Assembly (NCBI GenBank): GCA_021794355.1
Contig: JAJYRA010000072.1
Coordinates: forward strand, 1-64,000
Direction: 5' to 3'
Length of the DNA stretch: 64,000 nucleotides
DNA from: Thermoplasmata archaeon
GTDB lineage: Archaea; Thermoplasmatota; Thermoplasmata; Thermoplasmatales; Thermoplasmataceae
Positions 17,108 through 26,477 of this stretch are shown piece by piece. The translations under genes and the position numbers were made by a program. Under the pieces are notes generated by a model. The model was not told the origin of the DNA and made no database searches. It worked only from the letters and a program-made list of their open reading frames with translations. Numbering within the stretch: position 1 is the first letter of the stretch; every line of letters starts with the position of its first letter.

Positions 17108-18091
17108 TTGAATGTATTAGATGATCTTGACTGGAAGATTCGCATTTCGGTGGATCTGGAATCAGATCTGACAGCGGCTTCAAAAGAATTCAAAATTACC
17201 TCCGAAATGGGTCTATATATGAAAGAAAATGGTTGTGATTTAACTCTTTTTTTCAAGGATTCTCCTCACATGGAACGAGATATGGCTATTTTTCTAAATA
17301 AAAATAAGGCCAAATTAAAAGACAATATCTGGCGGATAAGAAGTGAACTGGATCAACCCTATGGATTCATAAAAATCTTAAAGGATTTAATCAATGTGCC
17401 ATCTGCAGTACTCATGTTTTCATGGCTTGAGAACGGTTTCTTTAATTTTGACCTCATTTTCAGTCGTAAAGAACTGGATAAAATATCTGAGATTGTTATG
17501 GAAGGGATGCTGGAAGCTGAAGAGGTTAAAATTAAATATCTTGGGCCAAGTGGTGGGTACCTTGAAGCACTGAAAAGCATTGGGAAGAAAAATATGATAT
17601 CTGTGGCAGAGTTGGTTATTGATCCATTTTCCAGAAGAGAATTTTCGGACTCGCAGAGATTTGGAGAAAACCTGATCAGAATAATCAAAAACCCCTATGA
17701 GGGCGAGTTCTTTCACAGCATTTTTTTTAAACAGGGGGAGAATGATGAAGTACGTCCCGAATTGAATGAAATAAAAAAAGGTATGATGTACGAGGGAAAA
17801 ACTCAAGATCTACTGTTTTCAGAATTCAGTAGTGCTCTAACGAATGCAGGAATTCCAGTGGTAATGAGAATTAGTTCATTTCACGATTCCAGATTTTATT
17901 TCTTCGTAGGTTTTCCATTCATATTTACAATGGAAATTTTGGACATATTCAGGAAGAGTTCTCTTAATGATATAGCTCTGAGACCAGTGCTGAAAAGGAT
18001 TCAACCTATGGGAGAATGGATTGGTGAAATGGGAGAAAATTCAGATTTATTTAAGATAACTAATGAGAATAAAACTGATGTTACGGAATAA
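17108..18091 (+). CDS. Unrecognised ~320-aa paralogue family, copy 3
   Basis: 327 aa starting at a TTG (MNVLDDLDWKIRISVDLE), aligned with the start of copies 1 and 2. Central motif IKYLGPSGGYLEALKSIGKK and C-terminal RIQPMGEWIGE match the family. A short acidic tail follows. It is the last of the three tandem copies, 223 bp after copy 2. The copies are clearly diverged from one another at protein level, so the duplication is old and each copy is probably under selection. Confidence 0.75.
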   Translation: MNVLDDLDWKIRISVDLESDLTAASKEFKITSEMGLYMKENGCDLTLFFKDSPHMERDMAIFLNKNKAKLKDNIWRIRSELDQPYGFIKILKDLINVPSAVLMFSWLENGFFNFDLIFSRKELDKISEIVMEGMLEAEEVKIKYLGPSGGYLEALKSIGKKNMISVAELVIDPFSRREFSDSQRFGENLIRIIKNPYEGEFFHSIFFKQGENDEVRPELNEIKKGMMYEGKTQDLLFSEFSSALTNAGIPVVMRISSFHDSRFYFFVGFPFIFTMEILDIFRKSSLNDIALRPVLKRIQPMGEWIGEMGENSDLFKITNENKTDVTE

Positions 18092-18138
18092 GGAAATACT
18101 AACTTTAAATATTCTGAACCATTGGTCATAAGATAGAA

Positions 18139-18657
18139 ATGTTATTTGATGCCGGGGAAACGGTATTGCTAACCGAGCACGGAGTGGAAACAGGGAACGG
18201 CAGAGAAAAGGGAAACCTCATATTAACCAATAAGAGAATCGTTCTGGAAACAACACGGGAGAGTAGAAGGATGGTTTTTGTCAGGGATCGTCAGGACGTG
18301 GTTATACTCAACGTTCCTCTATCTTCTGTTCTGATCGCTGATAAAAAGAAGGACATAATTTTCAAGGGTCACGAATTCAGAATAAACGCGGATGGAAAGC
18401 AAATGACTTTTAAGGTGAAGGAACCACAACTGTGGATAAACCAAATCGCATCTGCAAAGTCTGGGAATCTGAGTTTCAACCATGAGGGTACATCGTCACA
18501 ACCATCGATCATTCTTCAGAATGCACCGCCAATACAGGAAGGTAAACTGATAAAGGGGGAACCAGTTAAGGAGATAATCAAAATAAGATGCAAGGGATGC
18601 CAGTCTCTGGTAAACGAAGATGCCAGGTTCTGCCCAAACTGTGGTTCGTTGATGTGA
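18139..18657 (+). CDS. PH-like (GRAM-type) domain plus C-terminal zinc ribbon
   Basis: 172 aa. Residues about 5-115 carry the beta-rich pattern of a bacterial/archaeal PH or GRAM domain: GNLILTNKRIVLETT, VILNVPLSSVLIADKKK, then FKVKEPQLWINQI. The tail ends with a double-CxxC zinc ribbon, CKGCQSLVNEDARFCPNCGSLM. Such proteins probably bind lipids or proteins and may recruit partners. A TATA-like CTTTAAATAT lies near 18101-18110. It starts 47 bp after family copy 3 and could share its transcript. Confidence 0.7.
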   Translation: MLFDAGETVLLTEHGVETGNGREKGNLILTNKRIVLETTRESRRMVFVRDRQDVVILNVPLSSVLIADKKKDIIFKGHEFRINADGKQMTFKVKEPQLWINQIASAKSGNLSFNHEGTSSQPSIILQNAPPIQEGKLIKGEPVKEIIKIRCKGCQSLVNEDARFCPNCGSLM

Positions 18658-18925
18658 ATAAAGGATTGTAGCCAATTTATTCAGTATTAGGGAGAATGTT
18701 TCGTTGCGAAAGAAGGAGAACTTAAAAAGCGTTTGAAAAATCACTTCACTTAAGTGTGTAAAGAAATACCACAGTTCCAGAAAAAGGGCAGATCAGAGAC
18801 GTGAAGGCTCTTAGCGGGAAAGATCTTGAATGATGATTGAAGTAGAATGTACATAAATAGTGAAACGCTTTCAGGAAGATCTATCAGAAAAAAGGCACAT
18901 CCTTCCGAGGAATCAGCTTAATGAA

Positions 18926-20437
18926 TCAAAAAAGATTAAATTCTTCTTCCAGATGAATGGTCTTCATTATCTCCTGCATTTTATCCATGTCCCTGTAAAT
19001 AGGCCGGTCAGATTCCAGTGCCGGTATTTCCTTTCTTATAATTTTTCTCATTTTCTCTGAAAACTCGGAATATGCAGAACCTTTTAGATCCATTCCCTGC
19101 ACTCCAAGGACAAACTCCGTGGCTATGATTCTGTTTACATTTTCATTTATCTCTGTAAGTTTATTTGCAGCATTTGCACCCATACTCACATGGTCTTCCT
19201 GGTTGGCACAGGTTGGAATGGAATCCGCAGTTCCAGGATAGGCAAGTATTTTATTCCTGTTGCACAATGCCGCTGTAGTATACTGTGCTATCATATAACC
19301 AGAATTCAATCCACTGTTTTTCACAAGAAATGCGTCTAGGCCACTCAAATTTTCATCGGTGATCCTGGCAATACGCCTTTCAACCATATTCCCCATGTCT
19401 ATGAGGGCAATGGCAAGAAAGTCGCATACCAGAGCAACTGGCTCTCCGTGGAAGTTTCCTGCTGATATATAATCTTCATCTTTTATAAGGGGATTATCAG
19501 TGGTTGAATTCATTTCGTTGACCAGAACATTTCCAACATATTGAATGGTGTCAAACACAGCACCATATACCTGTGGAGTGCATCTTACAGTGTATGCATC
19601 CTGGACCTTTTCTTCATCCCCTTTTTCAATGCTTTTACTTCCGTCCAGTTTTCTGTAAAGTGCCGATCCGACTATGGACTGTCCTCTCTGGGATCTGGCC
19701 TCAAGGACCCATGGGGTAAAGGCCTTTTTTGTGGATCCTAAAGCTTCCATGGATAGAATGGCTGATCCTGTTGCAAGGGCTAAGTTTTCTCTGGCGTGTA
19801 CCAGTTCCACCATTCCTATGCCAGTAATTGCGGCGGTCCCATTATTGAAGGCAAGGGCTTCTTTTTCCTTCAGCTCATAGGGTTCCATCCCAAATCTATT
19901 CAGTGTAACCATTGAAGGCATCCTTACCCCATTTTCAATCACCTCTCCTTCTCCCATCATTGCGAGAAAGAGATGGGATAGGGGCGCAAGATCTCCACTG
20001 GAACCCACGGATCCAAACTCTGGTACAAAGGGATGGATATCATTATTCAGGAAATCAACAACCCTCTGAACAAGTTCAACAGTGCAACCTGAATGACCTC
20101 TGCAGAGGCTATTTGCCCTTACCAGCATTATTGACCTAACTTTTTCTTCACTGAGAGGTTTGCCAAAACCTGCAGAATGGCTTCTTATGAGGTTTACCTG
20201 TAGTTGTTTTGCCTCATCGGCTTTAATTTTCCTATTGAGTAAGCTGCCGAAACCGGTATTCACACCATAAATATTTTTTCCAGAGGCAATGAGGTCCATT
20301 AGGGAAGTCCGTGATTTTTCTATTCTTTTCACGGCTTCCCTTGAAATCCTCACCCTATCTTTTTTGAACACAATCCCTTCAAATTTTTTTATATCCAGAG
20401 AGAACCCATCAATTTCAATAAAATTTTGTTCAGCCAT
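18926..20437 (-). CDS. hutH: Histidine ammonia-lyase
   Basis: Deaminates L-histidine to urocanate, the first step of histidine degradation; no other hut gene is in the window. The MIO cofactor region is GSVGSSGDLAPLSHL, so the self-cyclising triad is Ser-Ser-Gly in place of the usual Ala-Ser-Gly. Other core motifs are YGVNTGFG, QVNLIRSHSAGFG and GNFHGEPVAL. The ATG at 20437 (MAEQNFIEI) is preferred to the TTG at 20455. 503 aa, a normal length. An IS element ends only about 75 bp upstream of the start and may affect expression. Confidence 0.92.
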   Translation of the reverse strand: MAEQNFIEIDGFSLDIKKFEGIVFKKDRVRISREAVKRIEKSRTSLMDLIASGKNIYGVNTGFGSLLNRKIKADEAKQLQVNLIRSHSAGFGKPLSEEKVRSIMLVRANSLCRGHSGCTVELVQRVVDFLNNDIHPFVPEFGSVGSSGDLAPLSHLFLAMMGEGEVIENGVRMPSMVTLNRFGMEPYELKEKEALAFNNGTAAITGIGMVELVHARENLALATGSAILSMEALGSTKKAFTPWVLEARSQRGQSIVGSALYRKLDGSKSIEKGDEEKVQDAYTVRCTPQVYGAVFDTIQYVGNVLVNEMNSTTDNPLIKDEDYISAGNFHGEPVALVCDFLAIALIDMGNMVERRIARITDENLSGLDAFLVKNSGLNSGYMIAQYTTAALCNRNKILAYPGTADSIPTCANQEDHVSMGANAANKLTEINENVNRIIATEFVLGVQGMDLKGSAYSEFSEKMRKIIRKEIPALESDRPIYRDMDKMQEIMKTIHLEEEFNLF

Positions 20438-20631
20438 GGCCCTAAGTATATTCAAATGATTTAACGTTTTTGTCTTAACCTTTAGCCTCCAAGAATAATA
20501 TACTCAGATCGAGACTGTGTAAAAATTATTTAGGAAAGAATGGGCAAGAAGTCTATTGGAATGATGAATGAACAATAATTTATTGGATTTACATCACATT
20601 ATTTGCATGGGATGCATGATTCCCGTGTTAT

Positions 20632-22153
20632 TCATGCCATGTTAAACTGGAAAAGGGTAATATTCCTGTTATCTCCTGCTATTTTTATATTATTTTCCTC
20701 TGATCTGATATTGATCACCCTCTTCATGTTATATGCGAGTACAATCAATCCAAATTCTCCCGATACCTTTCTTTTACCCCTCAAGAGTGTATATCCGGAA
20801 TTGAGTGCTCTCTTTATGGTTCCAAATGGATGTTCAACCAGTGCCTTGCGTTTCTTCATCTTTTCTGAACCATGAAGAAGCATCTTATTCCTATGGTCAT
20901 CAAGCAGTTCCTGGTGTTCCCACCTGTACATGCGCCTTCCATTCTTCGATGTGGTGCATCTTGATTTCACAGGGCATTGAGCACATGCACCTGTTCCGTA
21001 TACCAAGAACAGTTTCTTCTCATTTCTCCTTTTGCTCATAAAATGCATGATGTTACCCTGTGGACATGTGTATGTATCGTCTTCTTTGTTGTACCTGAAT
21101 CTTGATTCATGGAATTCAGGTGCGGGAACACCGGTCTTCTTATGGGGCATTCCATGCTTGGGTTCAGGAATGAAAGCTTTTATTCCCTTATCATGAAGTT
21201 CCTTTATATTCTCTGCAGAGAAATATCCCTTGTCTGCCAGTGCTTCAAGATCATCTGTTTCCAGCATTTCCCTTGATTTTTCCGACATGGGAACCATGGA
21301 TGAACAATCGGTGGGATCATTATGCACCTCATATTCCACAATAAGGTGGTGTTTATCATCCACGGATATCTGTGCGTTGTAACAGACATCCATTCCTGTG
21401 CGTGTTTTCATCAATTTTGATTCAGGATCTGTGAGTGAGATCTCATTCAGTGATTTTTCATCCATCTTCTTCTGGATTTCCTTCAACTCTTCCGTTCTCT
21501 TCTTCAGGGTCTCAATCTTCTCCTTCATGTTGACTATCTCAGGTTTATCCTTCTCCTTACTGTCGTTTTCATCCATCTCCTTGATCCTTTTATCCACGTT
21601 ATCCTTTGTATATGTCTTATCTCTTCCATTATTTGCCTTCACCTTCGTTCCATCTATCCCTATGGTCTTTCTTCCATTCCATTTTCATACGCAAAAACTT
21701 CAACATCATATGCGTTCCATCTATCCCTATGGTCTTTCTTCCAAAGAGTTCCTGTTCCATGCACATCTTGTTGAATGCTATGAACACCTTCTTCATGCAA
21801 TCTATGTTATCCTTCCTGAAATCGGATATGGATTTGAAGTCCGGTGTTAATCTGTGGAGCAACCACATGACTTCCATGTTCACAAGGCATTGCTTCTTCA
21901 GTTTTCTTGAGGATCTTATCACGTTGAAATACCCCCAGAGATAGAGTTTGAGCATATCCTTTGGATTGTAAGATGGTCTTCCTGCACCATATGCAAGGGT
22001 TGAGAATTTGAAGCCAAGTTCATGCATATCAAGGGTTTCAACAAAGGTATCCATAAATCTGGCGGGATTGTCTTCTTCAATATAGTTTTCAATCATGTCA
22101 GGAAGTAGTAATTGCTGTCTTCTGTCTGTTTTCGAAATGTATGATCCACTCAT
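20632..22153 (-). pseudogene. IS1182-family DDE transposase, split by a 67-bp insertion
   Basis: The N-terminal ORF (22153-21629) has the DUF772-type start with YNPKDMLKLYLWGY and RSSRKLKKQ; the C-terminal ORF (21642-20632) has the DDE core (MDVCYNAQISVDDKHHLIV, LADKGYFSAENI). The break lies inside FGRKTIGIDGT, where a 31-bp segment is repeated at an offset of 67 bp. Removing 67 bp joins the frames as IDGTKVKANNGRDK and yields one 484-aa protein, a normal family length. As it stands the element cannot make a full transposase unless the frame is recoded. Confidence 0.9.
21646..21743. repeat. 31-bp direct repeat pair inside the transposase
   Basis: The sequence CGTTCCATCTATCCCTATGG... (31 bp) occurs at 21646-21676 and again at 21713-21743, separated by 36 bp of sequence not seen elsewhere in the gene. 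One copy plus the filler equals the 67-bp insertion that shifts the frame. Confidence 0.9.
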
Positions 22154-22299
22154 TATACAGTGTGTTGCGGCTTCATGAATAAACCTATAGATTCCGGAGA
22201 CCGTGAAACACTGTGTTCAATAATTTTTACACAGTCTCGATCCATATCAGTTCCCATTTTCCTACCAAAAATTTAATAGCACATTAAAAATGAATCCAT

Positions 22300-22491
22300 G
22301 TGACAAAATTCAGATTTAGATGCAAAAACAGTGGTAAAGCATGCGACTATGAGGTTAATTCAAGCAGCAAGGATGAGGTGATGGACCATGCAAGTGCACA
22401 CGCAAATAGGTTCCATGATATGAAAGATGCAACATCCGTAATGGATCTGGTAAACAGGTCTCTAGAGGAAGTGGAAGATTACAACGATTGA
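22300..22491 (+). CDS. DUF1059-family small protein
   Basis: 63 aa. The pattern KFRFRCKNSGKACDYEV followed by a helical segment with HASAHANRFHDM matches the small DUF1059 family. Its two cysteines in the N-terminal strand pair and the downstream His residues suggest a possible metal or redox role, which is not established. The start codon is GTG. It lies 62 bp beyond the IS end, so the element landed close to its promoter; a TATA-like AAAATTTAATAGC remains at about 22267-22279. Confidence 0.75.
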   Translation: MTKFRFRCKNSGKACDYEVNSSSKDEVMDHASAHANRFHDMKDATSVMDLVNRSLEEVEDYND

Positions 22492-22619
22492 GCTCTCCAA
22501 AAAGGTTTTTCATGGGGAAAGTCACTTTTAATGTCTAATTATAAAATTGGAAACTTCGTCATTTCAAATCTGCCGTGAAATTTTATGATTTATTCAATTT
22601 AAACCGTAATTGCAATGGA

Positions 22620-23573
22620 TCAGTTAACAATAGCTTCTTTTAATTCGATGTATGGAACTTCAGAAGAAAGTGTCATTTTTGCGTTGAGAGGTATGAGCAT
22701 CTGATCCTCGCCATGTCCGAATGGCAGTCCATAAATAGATGGTTTTTTCAGTTGATCCATATACTGCTGTATTATATCTTCAATATAGGGCATGGGTTCC
22801 TCACTACTATTTATCTGTTTTAACTCACCGAATGCAAAGCCTGCAAACTTATGCAGATGCCCGGTCAGGTTCAGCACCGAGAAATATCTATCCAGATCTC
22901 CAGATGTTATGGCAGTGTCTTCCGCAAAGAGAATTCTGTTTTCAGAGGAGGGCATATAGGGTGTTCCTATGAGTGAAATCGCAACTGAAATGTTGGTCCC
23001 GGTGGACCTTCCATCAACCTTCCCCTTGTGAATGTATTTTACAACATTTTCGACAAATCCCGATATATTTGTGGAATTTCCACTGAGAATTTCTGTGAGC
23101 AATTTGAAAGAGGATTTCTGGAATTCATCTGGATCTGAAGCTGCCATAGGCCCATGAAACGTTATAAGTCCAGAAAGCTTGTTGAACGCCATGTGAAGTG
23201 CCGTTATATCGCTATAACCCATGAATATCTTAGGATGTTCTCTTATGGTATCATAATCCAGAAAGGGTAACACGTGAATGGAACCATATCCACCCCTTGA
23301 GCAGAGAATTGCCTTCACCGAATCATCGTTGAATGCATCCATAATTTCCTGGGCCCTGTCTTTCATGGGTGCAGCCAGGGAGTTTCTCTGTACAAGCCTT
23401 CTAATATTCCTGCCAAGAGATATTCTAAATCCAAACTTGGTCAATTTGGTTATGGTTTTTGAGAGATTTTTCATGTCGGGAGCACTAGCCGGTGCTATAA
23501 TTCGAATATCATCACCTGGTTTGAGATGAGGCGGAGTCACGGTTTCCCTTATCTCCTTAAAATCAGAACTCAT
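22620..23573 (-). CDS. S66-family peptidase (LD-carboxypeptidase / MccF-like)
   Basis: Serine peptidase of the LdcA/MccF family. Bacterial members cut murein tetrapeptides or microcin C-type toxins; an archaeon without murein more likely uses it on peptide conjugates or aminoacyl nucleotides. Motifs: LCSRGGYGSIHVLPFLDYD, the nucleophile region FMGYSDITALH, FAEDT with the likely catalytic Glu, and LPFGHGEDQMLIP with the catalytic His. 317 aa. It overlaps the M20 gene by 11 nt and is translated after it, so the two hydrolases form an operon. Confidence 0.85.
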   Translation of the reverse strand: MSSDFKEIRETVTPPHLKPGDDIRIIAPASAPDMKNLSKTITKLTKFGFRISLGRNIRRLVQRNSLAAPMKDRAQEIMDAFNDDSVKAILCSRGGYGSIHVLPFLDYDTIREHPKIFMGYSDITALHMAFNKLSGLITFHGPMAASDPDEFQKSSFKLLTEILSGNSTNISGFVENVVKYIHKGKVDGRSTGTNISVAISLIGTPYMPSSENRILFAEDTAITSGDLDRYFSVLNLTGHLHKFAGFAFGELKQINSSEEPMPYIEDIIQQYMDQLKKPSIYGLPFGHGEDQMLIPLNAKMTLSSEVPYIELKEAIVN

Positions 23574-24738
23574 CTTTGTCCCCTTCCTTGAATTCCTTTT
23601 TTATTTCCCCCATTCTGTTTTCTTCCTTAATCTGCAAGACCGACAAAACCGTTGCCTCTATGGCAATTCTGAGGGATTTTGCAGCTTTATTCGGATCGGC
23701 AGCTTCCCTGAATTCATCGGAGTGCCCTGCAATTCCCGGATACCCTATGGGAAAATCAAGATGGCCGGTTGGCACTTTCCAGCTAACATTGGCTTCATCA
23801 GTACTTCCTGATGCAAACCCACCTGCTATACCCTCATCCAAAGCTGAGATTCCAAGTTTCAATAGGTTCTCCTGTAGTATATGATTAATTGAATTATTAT
23901 TTATGTATGTTTTGTAGAGGGGTGTTACCTGTTCTATGTCCACTGAGGCTCCATAAGCTTCACCTATTCCCAGTGCTGCATCCCTGACTTTCTTCTCAAA
24001 AATGGAAAGGAATCTGGTTGAAGTAGATCTCATCTCCACCTGAAGCGTTGCTCTTTCCGGTACCACATTTGTTGCCTTTCCCGACTCCGTAAATATCATT
24101 CCAACAACCAGGTGCTTATCAAGTTTTGCCCACCCCCTCAGGCTGTTTATAACGTTGTATGTGGCCACAGCGGCATCCAGTGCGTTTATCCCTTTATCAG
24201 GCGAATCCGCTCCATGGGCCGATTTGCCGAGGAATCTCAATTCAAGTGTGAGATCAGCTAAAGCCTTAGAACCCACACCCCATTTATCATCAGGGTGAAC
24301 CCCTATGACAAGATCCAGATCCTTGAAGGCGCCCCTTCCTGCCATTACACATTTACTCCCTGCGTAAGGGCCAATACCCTCTTCCGATGGAGTGCCAAAA
24401 ACGGTTACACAGATATCATTATCAATCCTATTTATTGCGGCAGCTGTACCTACAGCCCAGGCAGATATGAGATTATGGCCGCATGAATGACCATTAGGTA
24501 GAGCATCATATTCCGCCAGTAACCCAATTCTCAAACCTTTTTTCCCATTTTCTGATCTGAAGGCAGTTTCCATATCCATATACTTTGTTTCCACGTTAAA
24601 ATTCTGAGACTCGAGATATTTCTTAAGGACTGTTGAAGATTCATACTCACTGCTTCCTGTTTCGGCAAAGGAATATATTTTTTTGGAAATTTCAAGTATT
24701 CCTGGAAAAAGGTCGTCCATGATTTCATTAAAATTCAT
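23563..24738 (-). CDS. M20 metallopeptidase/amidohydrolase (AbgB-like)
   Basis: Zinc amidohydrolase of the M20D group (aminoacylase, p-aminobenzoyl-glutamate hydrolase B type). Core motifs: GLLAEYDALPNGHSCGHNLI, FGTPSEEGIGPYAG with the catalytic Glu pair, and the dimerisation domain containing GKSAHGADSPDKG. The ORF track start at 24879 adds 47 implausible residues; the ATG at 24738 (MNFNEIMDDL) has GTGATT just upstream and a TATA-like GTTAAAATATT about 30 bp away. 391 aa. Together with the S66 gene it suggests scavenging of amide- or peptide-linked compounds. Confidence 0.85.
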   Translation of the reverse strand: MNFNEIMDDLFPGILEISKKIYSFAETGSSEYESSTVLKKYLESQNFNVETKYMDMETAFRSENGKKGLRIGLLAEYDALPNGHSCGHNLISAWAVGTAAAINRIDNDICVTVFGTPSEEGIGPYAGSKCVMAGRGAFKDLDLVIGVHPDDKWGVGSKALADLTLELRFLGKSAHGADSPDKGINALDAAVATYNVINSLRGWAKLDKHLVVGMIFTESGKATNVVPERATLQVEMRSTSTRFLSIFEKKVRDAALGIGEAYGASVDIEQVTPLYKTYINNNSINHILQENLLKLGISALDEGIAGGFASGSTDEANVSWKVPTGHLDFPIGYPGIAGHSDEFREAADPNKAAKSLRIAIEATVLSVLQIKEENRMGEIKKEFKEGDKDEF

Positions 24739-24980
24739 TTCAATCACTTTACTATTATGCCGGAATATTTTAACTTGCGTGACTTTTCTCCGAATTTGGT
24801 ATATCGTAAATGGGAGCACAGTTATCCATTCAATAAATTGTGGAATCTCGCTCAAGGAAAGTGAGAATGATTCATCCACCTTTCAGTGGTTCAGATACCA
24901 CCAAATGTGAATCAATAAGCACAATAAGTCTGAGAAGTCAGTGAAACGAAAAAACTCACTGATTTTTCTCACAAGATCAT

Positions 24981-25946
24981 ATGAACATAAAGAATTATTA
25001 CCTAATAATAGATACTAACTCTGTGCTTATAAAAGAAATTGACAGGAGACTGGATATGTACCTCATTCTCAAGGTAAGGCAGGAGTCTGAGTTTTTTGCT
25101 GCAATCTCAGATCTCGACCTAAAACTCCCCTCATTCATTTATGATAACGATGGAAAGACGTGGTTGAGTACTTATTTTCCAAAGAATTTAAAGATTCCCA
25201 AAGTCAATCTAATTATAAACAAATTCAAAGCTTCAGAAAGAGAAAAGACCTATGTGGTTGATACAATGATTGAAAATCAAAATGAGCTATCAATCATTGA
25301 TAAGCTGGTTGAGATTCCCTCTCTGATCATAAATGGATCAGACGTATATGGGGGCTTTCTCAATGTTTACGCAAGATTCCATAGCAGCCAGTTAGAAAAG
25401 GTATCCGAATTGCTTGCCAGATACACGTCCACCTCAAAAAATGCCAGAATTGAATGGCTGGGCCCTAGTCCAGGAATAATGAAAATTATGGATGACATAA
25501 ATAAGGAATACCCGCTTTCAGTAGTAACCTATTCAACACCCATTAATAGGGAAGATATACACGTCAGGGAAATTCCATCCAGTCCAAAGATCTTATGCGA
25601 AGTGAAGAGCAGTGGTGCAATGAAGGGTGATATCAACCTAGTTGTTTCAACGGATATGCCTGTGGAAGATCTAATACCCATTGATTTGTCAGAAAATCTA
25701 TACCAGATGGAATTGCGAAGCCCATTCCCTTTCATCGTGAGAAATAAGGCAAATATCCAGCACATAATTAGAATTGCATATTTTGGAAAACTTCAGAATG
25801 GAAAAATCGAAGTGACCGTGTTTCTCCCAACGGATTTCTTATATGAATTTTACAGCATTCTCTACGAAGTCGCAGATGAAACAGACAATAAGGTAATTGT
25901 TAAGACTGTTATCCCCTATTCACAGGGGGTATGGGATTTCATTTGA
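24981..25946 (+). CDS. Unrecognised ~320-aa paralogue family, copy 4 (divergent)
   Basis: 321 aa. The central motif IEWLGPSPGIMKIMDDINKEYPLSVV aligns with the GPSGGY block of the three tandem copies at 14.7-18.1 kb, and the C-terminal TVIPYSQGVWDFI with their RxQxxGEWI ending. The N-terminal third is much more diverged. The spacing of the shared blocks and total length are conserved, which argues for homology. It stands alone about 7 kb from the cluster. Function unknown. Confidence 0.65.
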   Translation: MNIKNYYLIIDTNSVLIKEIDRRLDMYLILKVRQESEFFAAISDLDLKLPSFIYDNDGKTWLSTYFPKNLKIPKVNLIINKFKASEREKTYVVDTMIENQNELSIIDKLVEIPSLIINGSDVYGGFLNVYARFHSSQLEKVSELLARYTSTSKNARIEWLGPSPGIMKIMDDINKEYPLSVVTYSTPINREDIHVREIPSSPKILCEVKSSGAMKGDINLVVSTDMPVEDLIPIDLSENLYQMELRSPFPFIVRNKANIQHIIRIAYFGKLQNGKIEVTVFLPTDFLYEFYSILYEVADETDNKVIVKTVIPYSQGVWDFI

Positions 25947-26403
25947 TCCCTTTCGAAATAAACCCAGGAAAACTCCCACCTAAAAGATTGTAGGTGGTGT
26001 TTCCACGGACTAGAATTCCTATTGTCTTGATCTGGAGGTTTAATATCAATTATACCACAACCTCTGGATTTGCGGATGGGTGCACTCATCAAGTAATACA
26101 CCGTCCCACCTCTTCGCCCCTTGTAAACTGTGGATTTTATGTTGTAAATATTAGATATCACTTTCATGTAACCTGTAATTTTTATTTATTCATATCTGAC
26201 TTTCGTGGTATTTTCCTCACTAAATTTCAATTTTCAGCAATATATGAGGAAAATGAAATTGTGTATCGGAGAAAAATTCGAGAATGCTGAATCATCTATC
26301 CTGGTAGTAGGTGGATCATCTACATCAAAGGTAACTTTCTACAGGGTAATAGCGACAAGAGGATTAAATTAGAATAATATAAAAAAACAAACGTAAAACA
26401 AAG
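25947..26403. other. Gene-free stretch with a hairpin and a possible IS200/IS605 remnant
   Basis: A hairpin CCACCTA-AAAGATTG-TAGGTGG lies at about 25978-25999. The minus-strand ORF just right of it (25916-26167) has a Ser/Arg-rich, low-order ending (IRKSRGCGIIDIKPPDQDN) like the C-termini of archaeal TnpB proteins near the right end of IS605-type elements. No TnpB core is present, so if real this is a terminal remnant. Nothing else is recognised up to the tRNA. Confidence 0.3.
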
Positions 26404-26477
26404 CGGGTCTGAGGGGGTTCGAACCCCCGGCCTATGGATTAAGAGTCCATCGCTCTACCTGGCTAAGCTACAGACCC
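26404..26477 (-). tRNA. tRNA-Lys (CTT)
   Basis: Cloverleaf read on the minus strand: acceptor GGGTCTG/CAGACCC with discriminator G, D-arm with AGCTTAGCCAGGTAGAGC, anticodon stem ATGGA/TCCAT with loop CTCTTAA (anticodon CTT) and T-arm CCGGGGGTTCGAACCCCC. No CCA encoded and no intron seen. A TATA-like CTTTAAACC lies about 25-30 bp upstream on the minus strand. Confidence 0.95.

Larger units (their letters stand above)
20511..22238 (-). mobile_element. IS1182-type insertion sequence with broken transposase
   Basis: About 1.73 kb. Terminal inverted repeats are perfect over 20 bp: GAGACTGTGTAAAAATTATT at 20511-20530 and its complement at 22219-22238. Both ends are flanked by GATC, which is either a 4-bp target duplication or, being palindromic, an extension of the repeats to 24 bp. 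The transposase is on the minus strand. The perfect ends imply a recent insertion, between the hutH promoter side and the DUF1059 gene. Confidence 0.88.
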
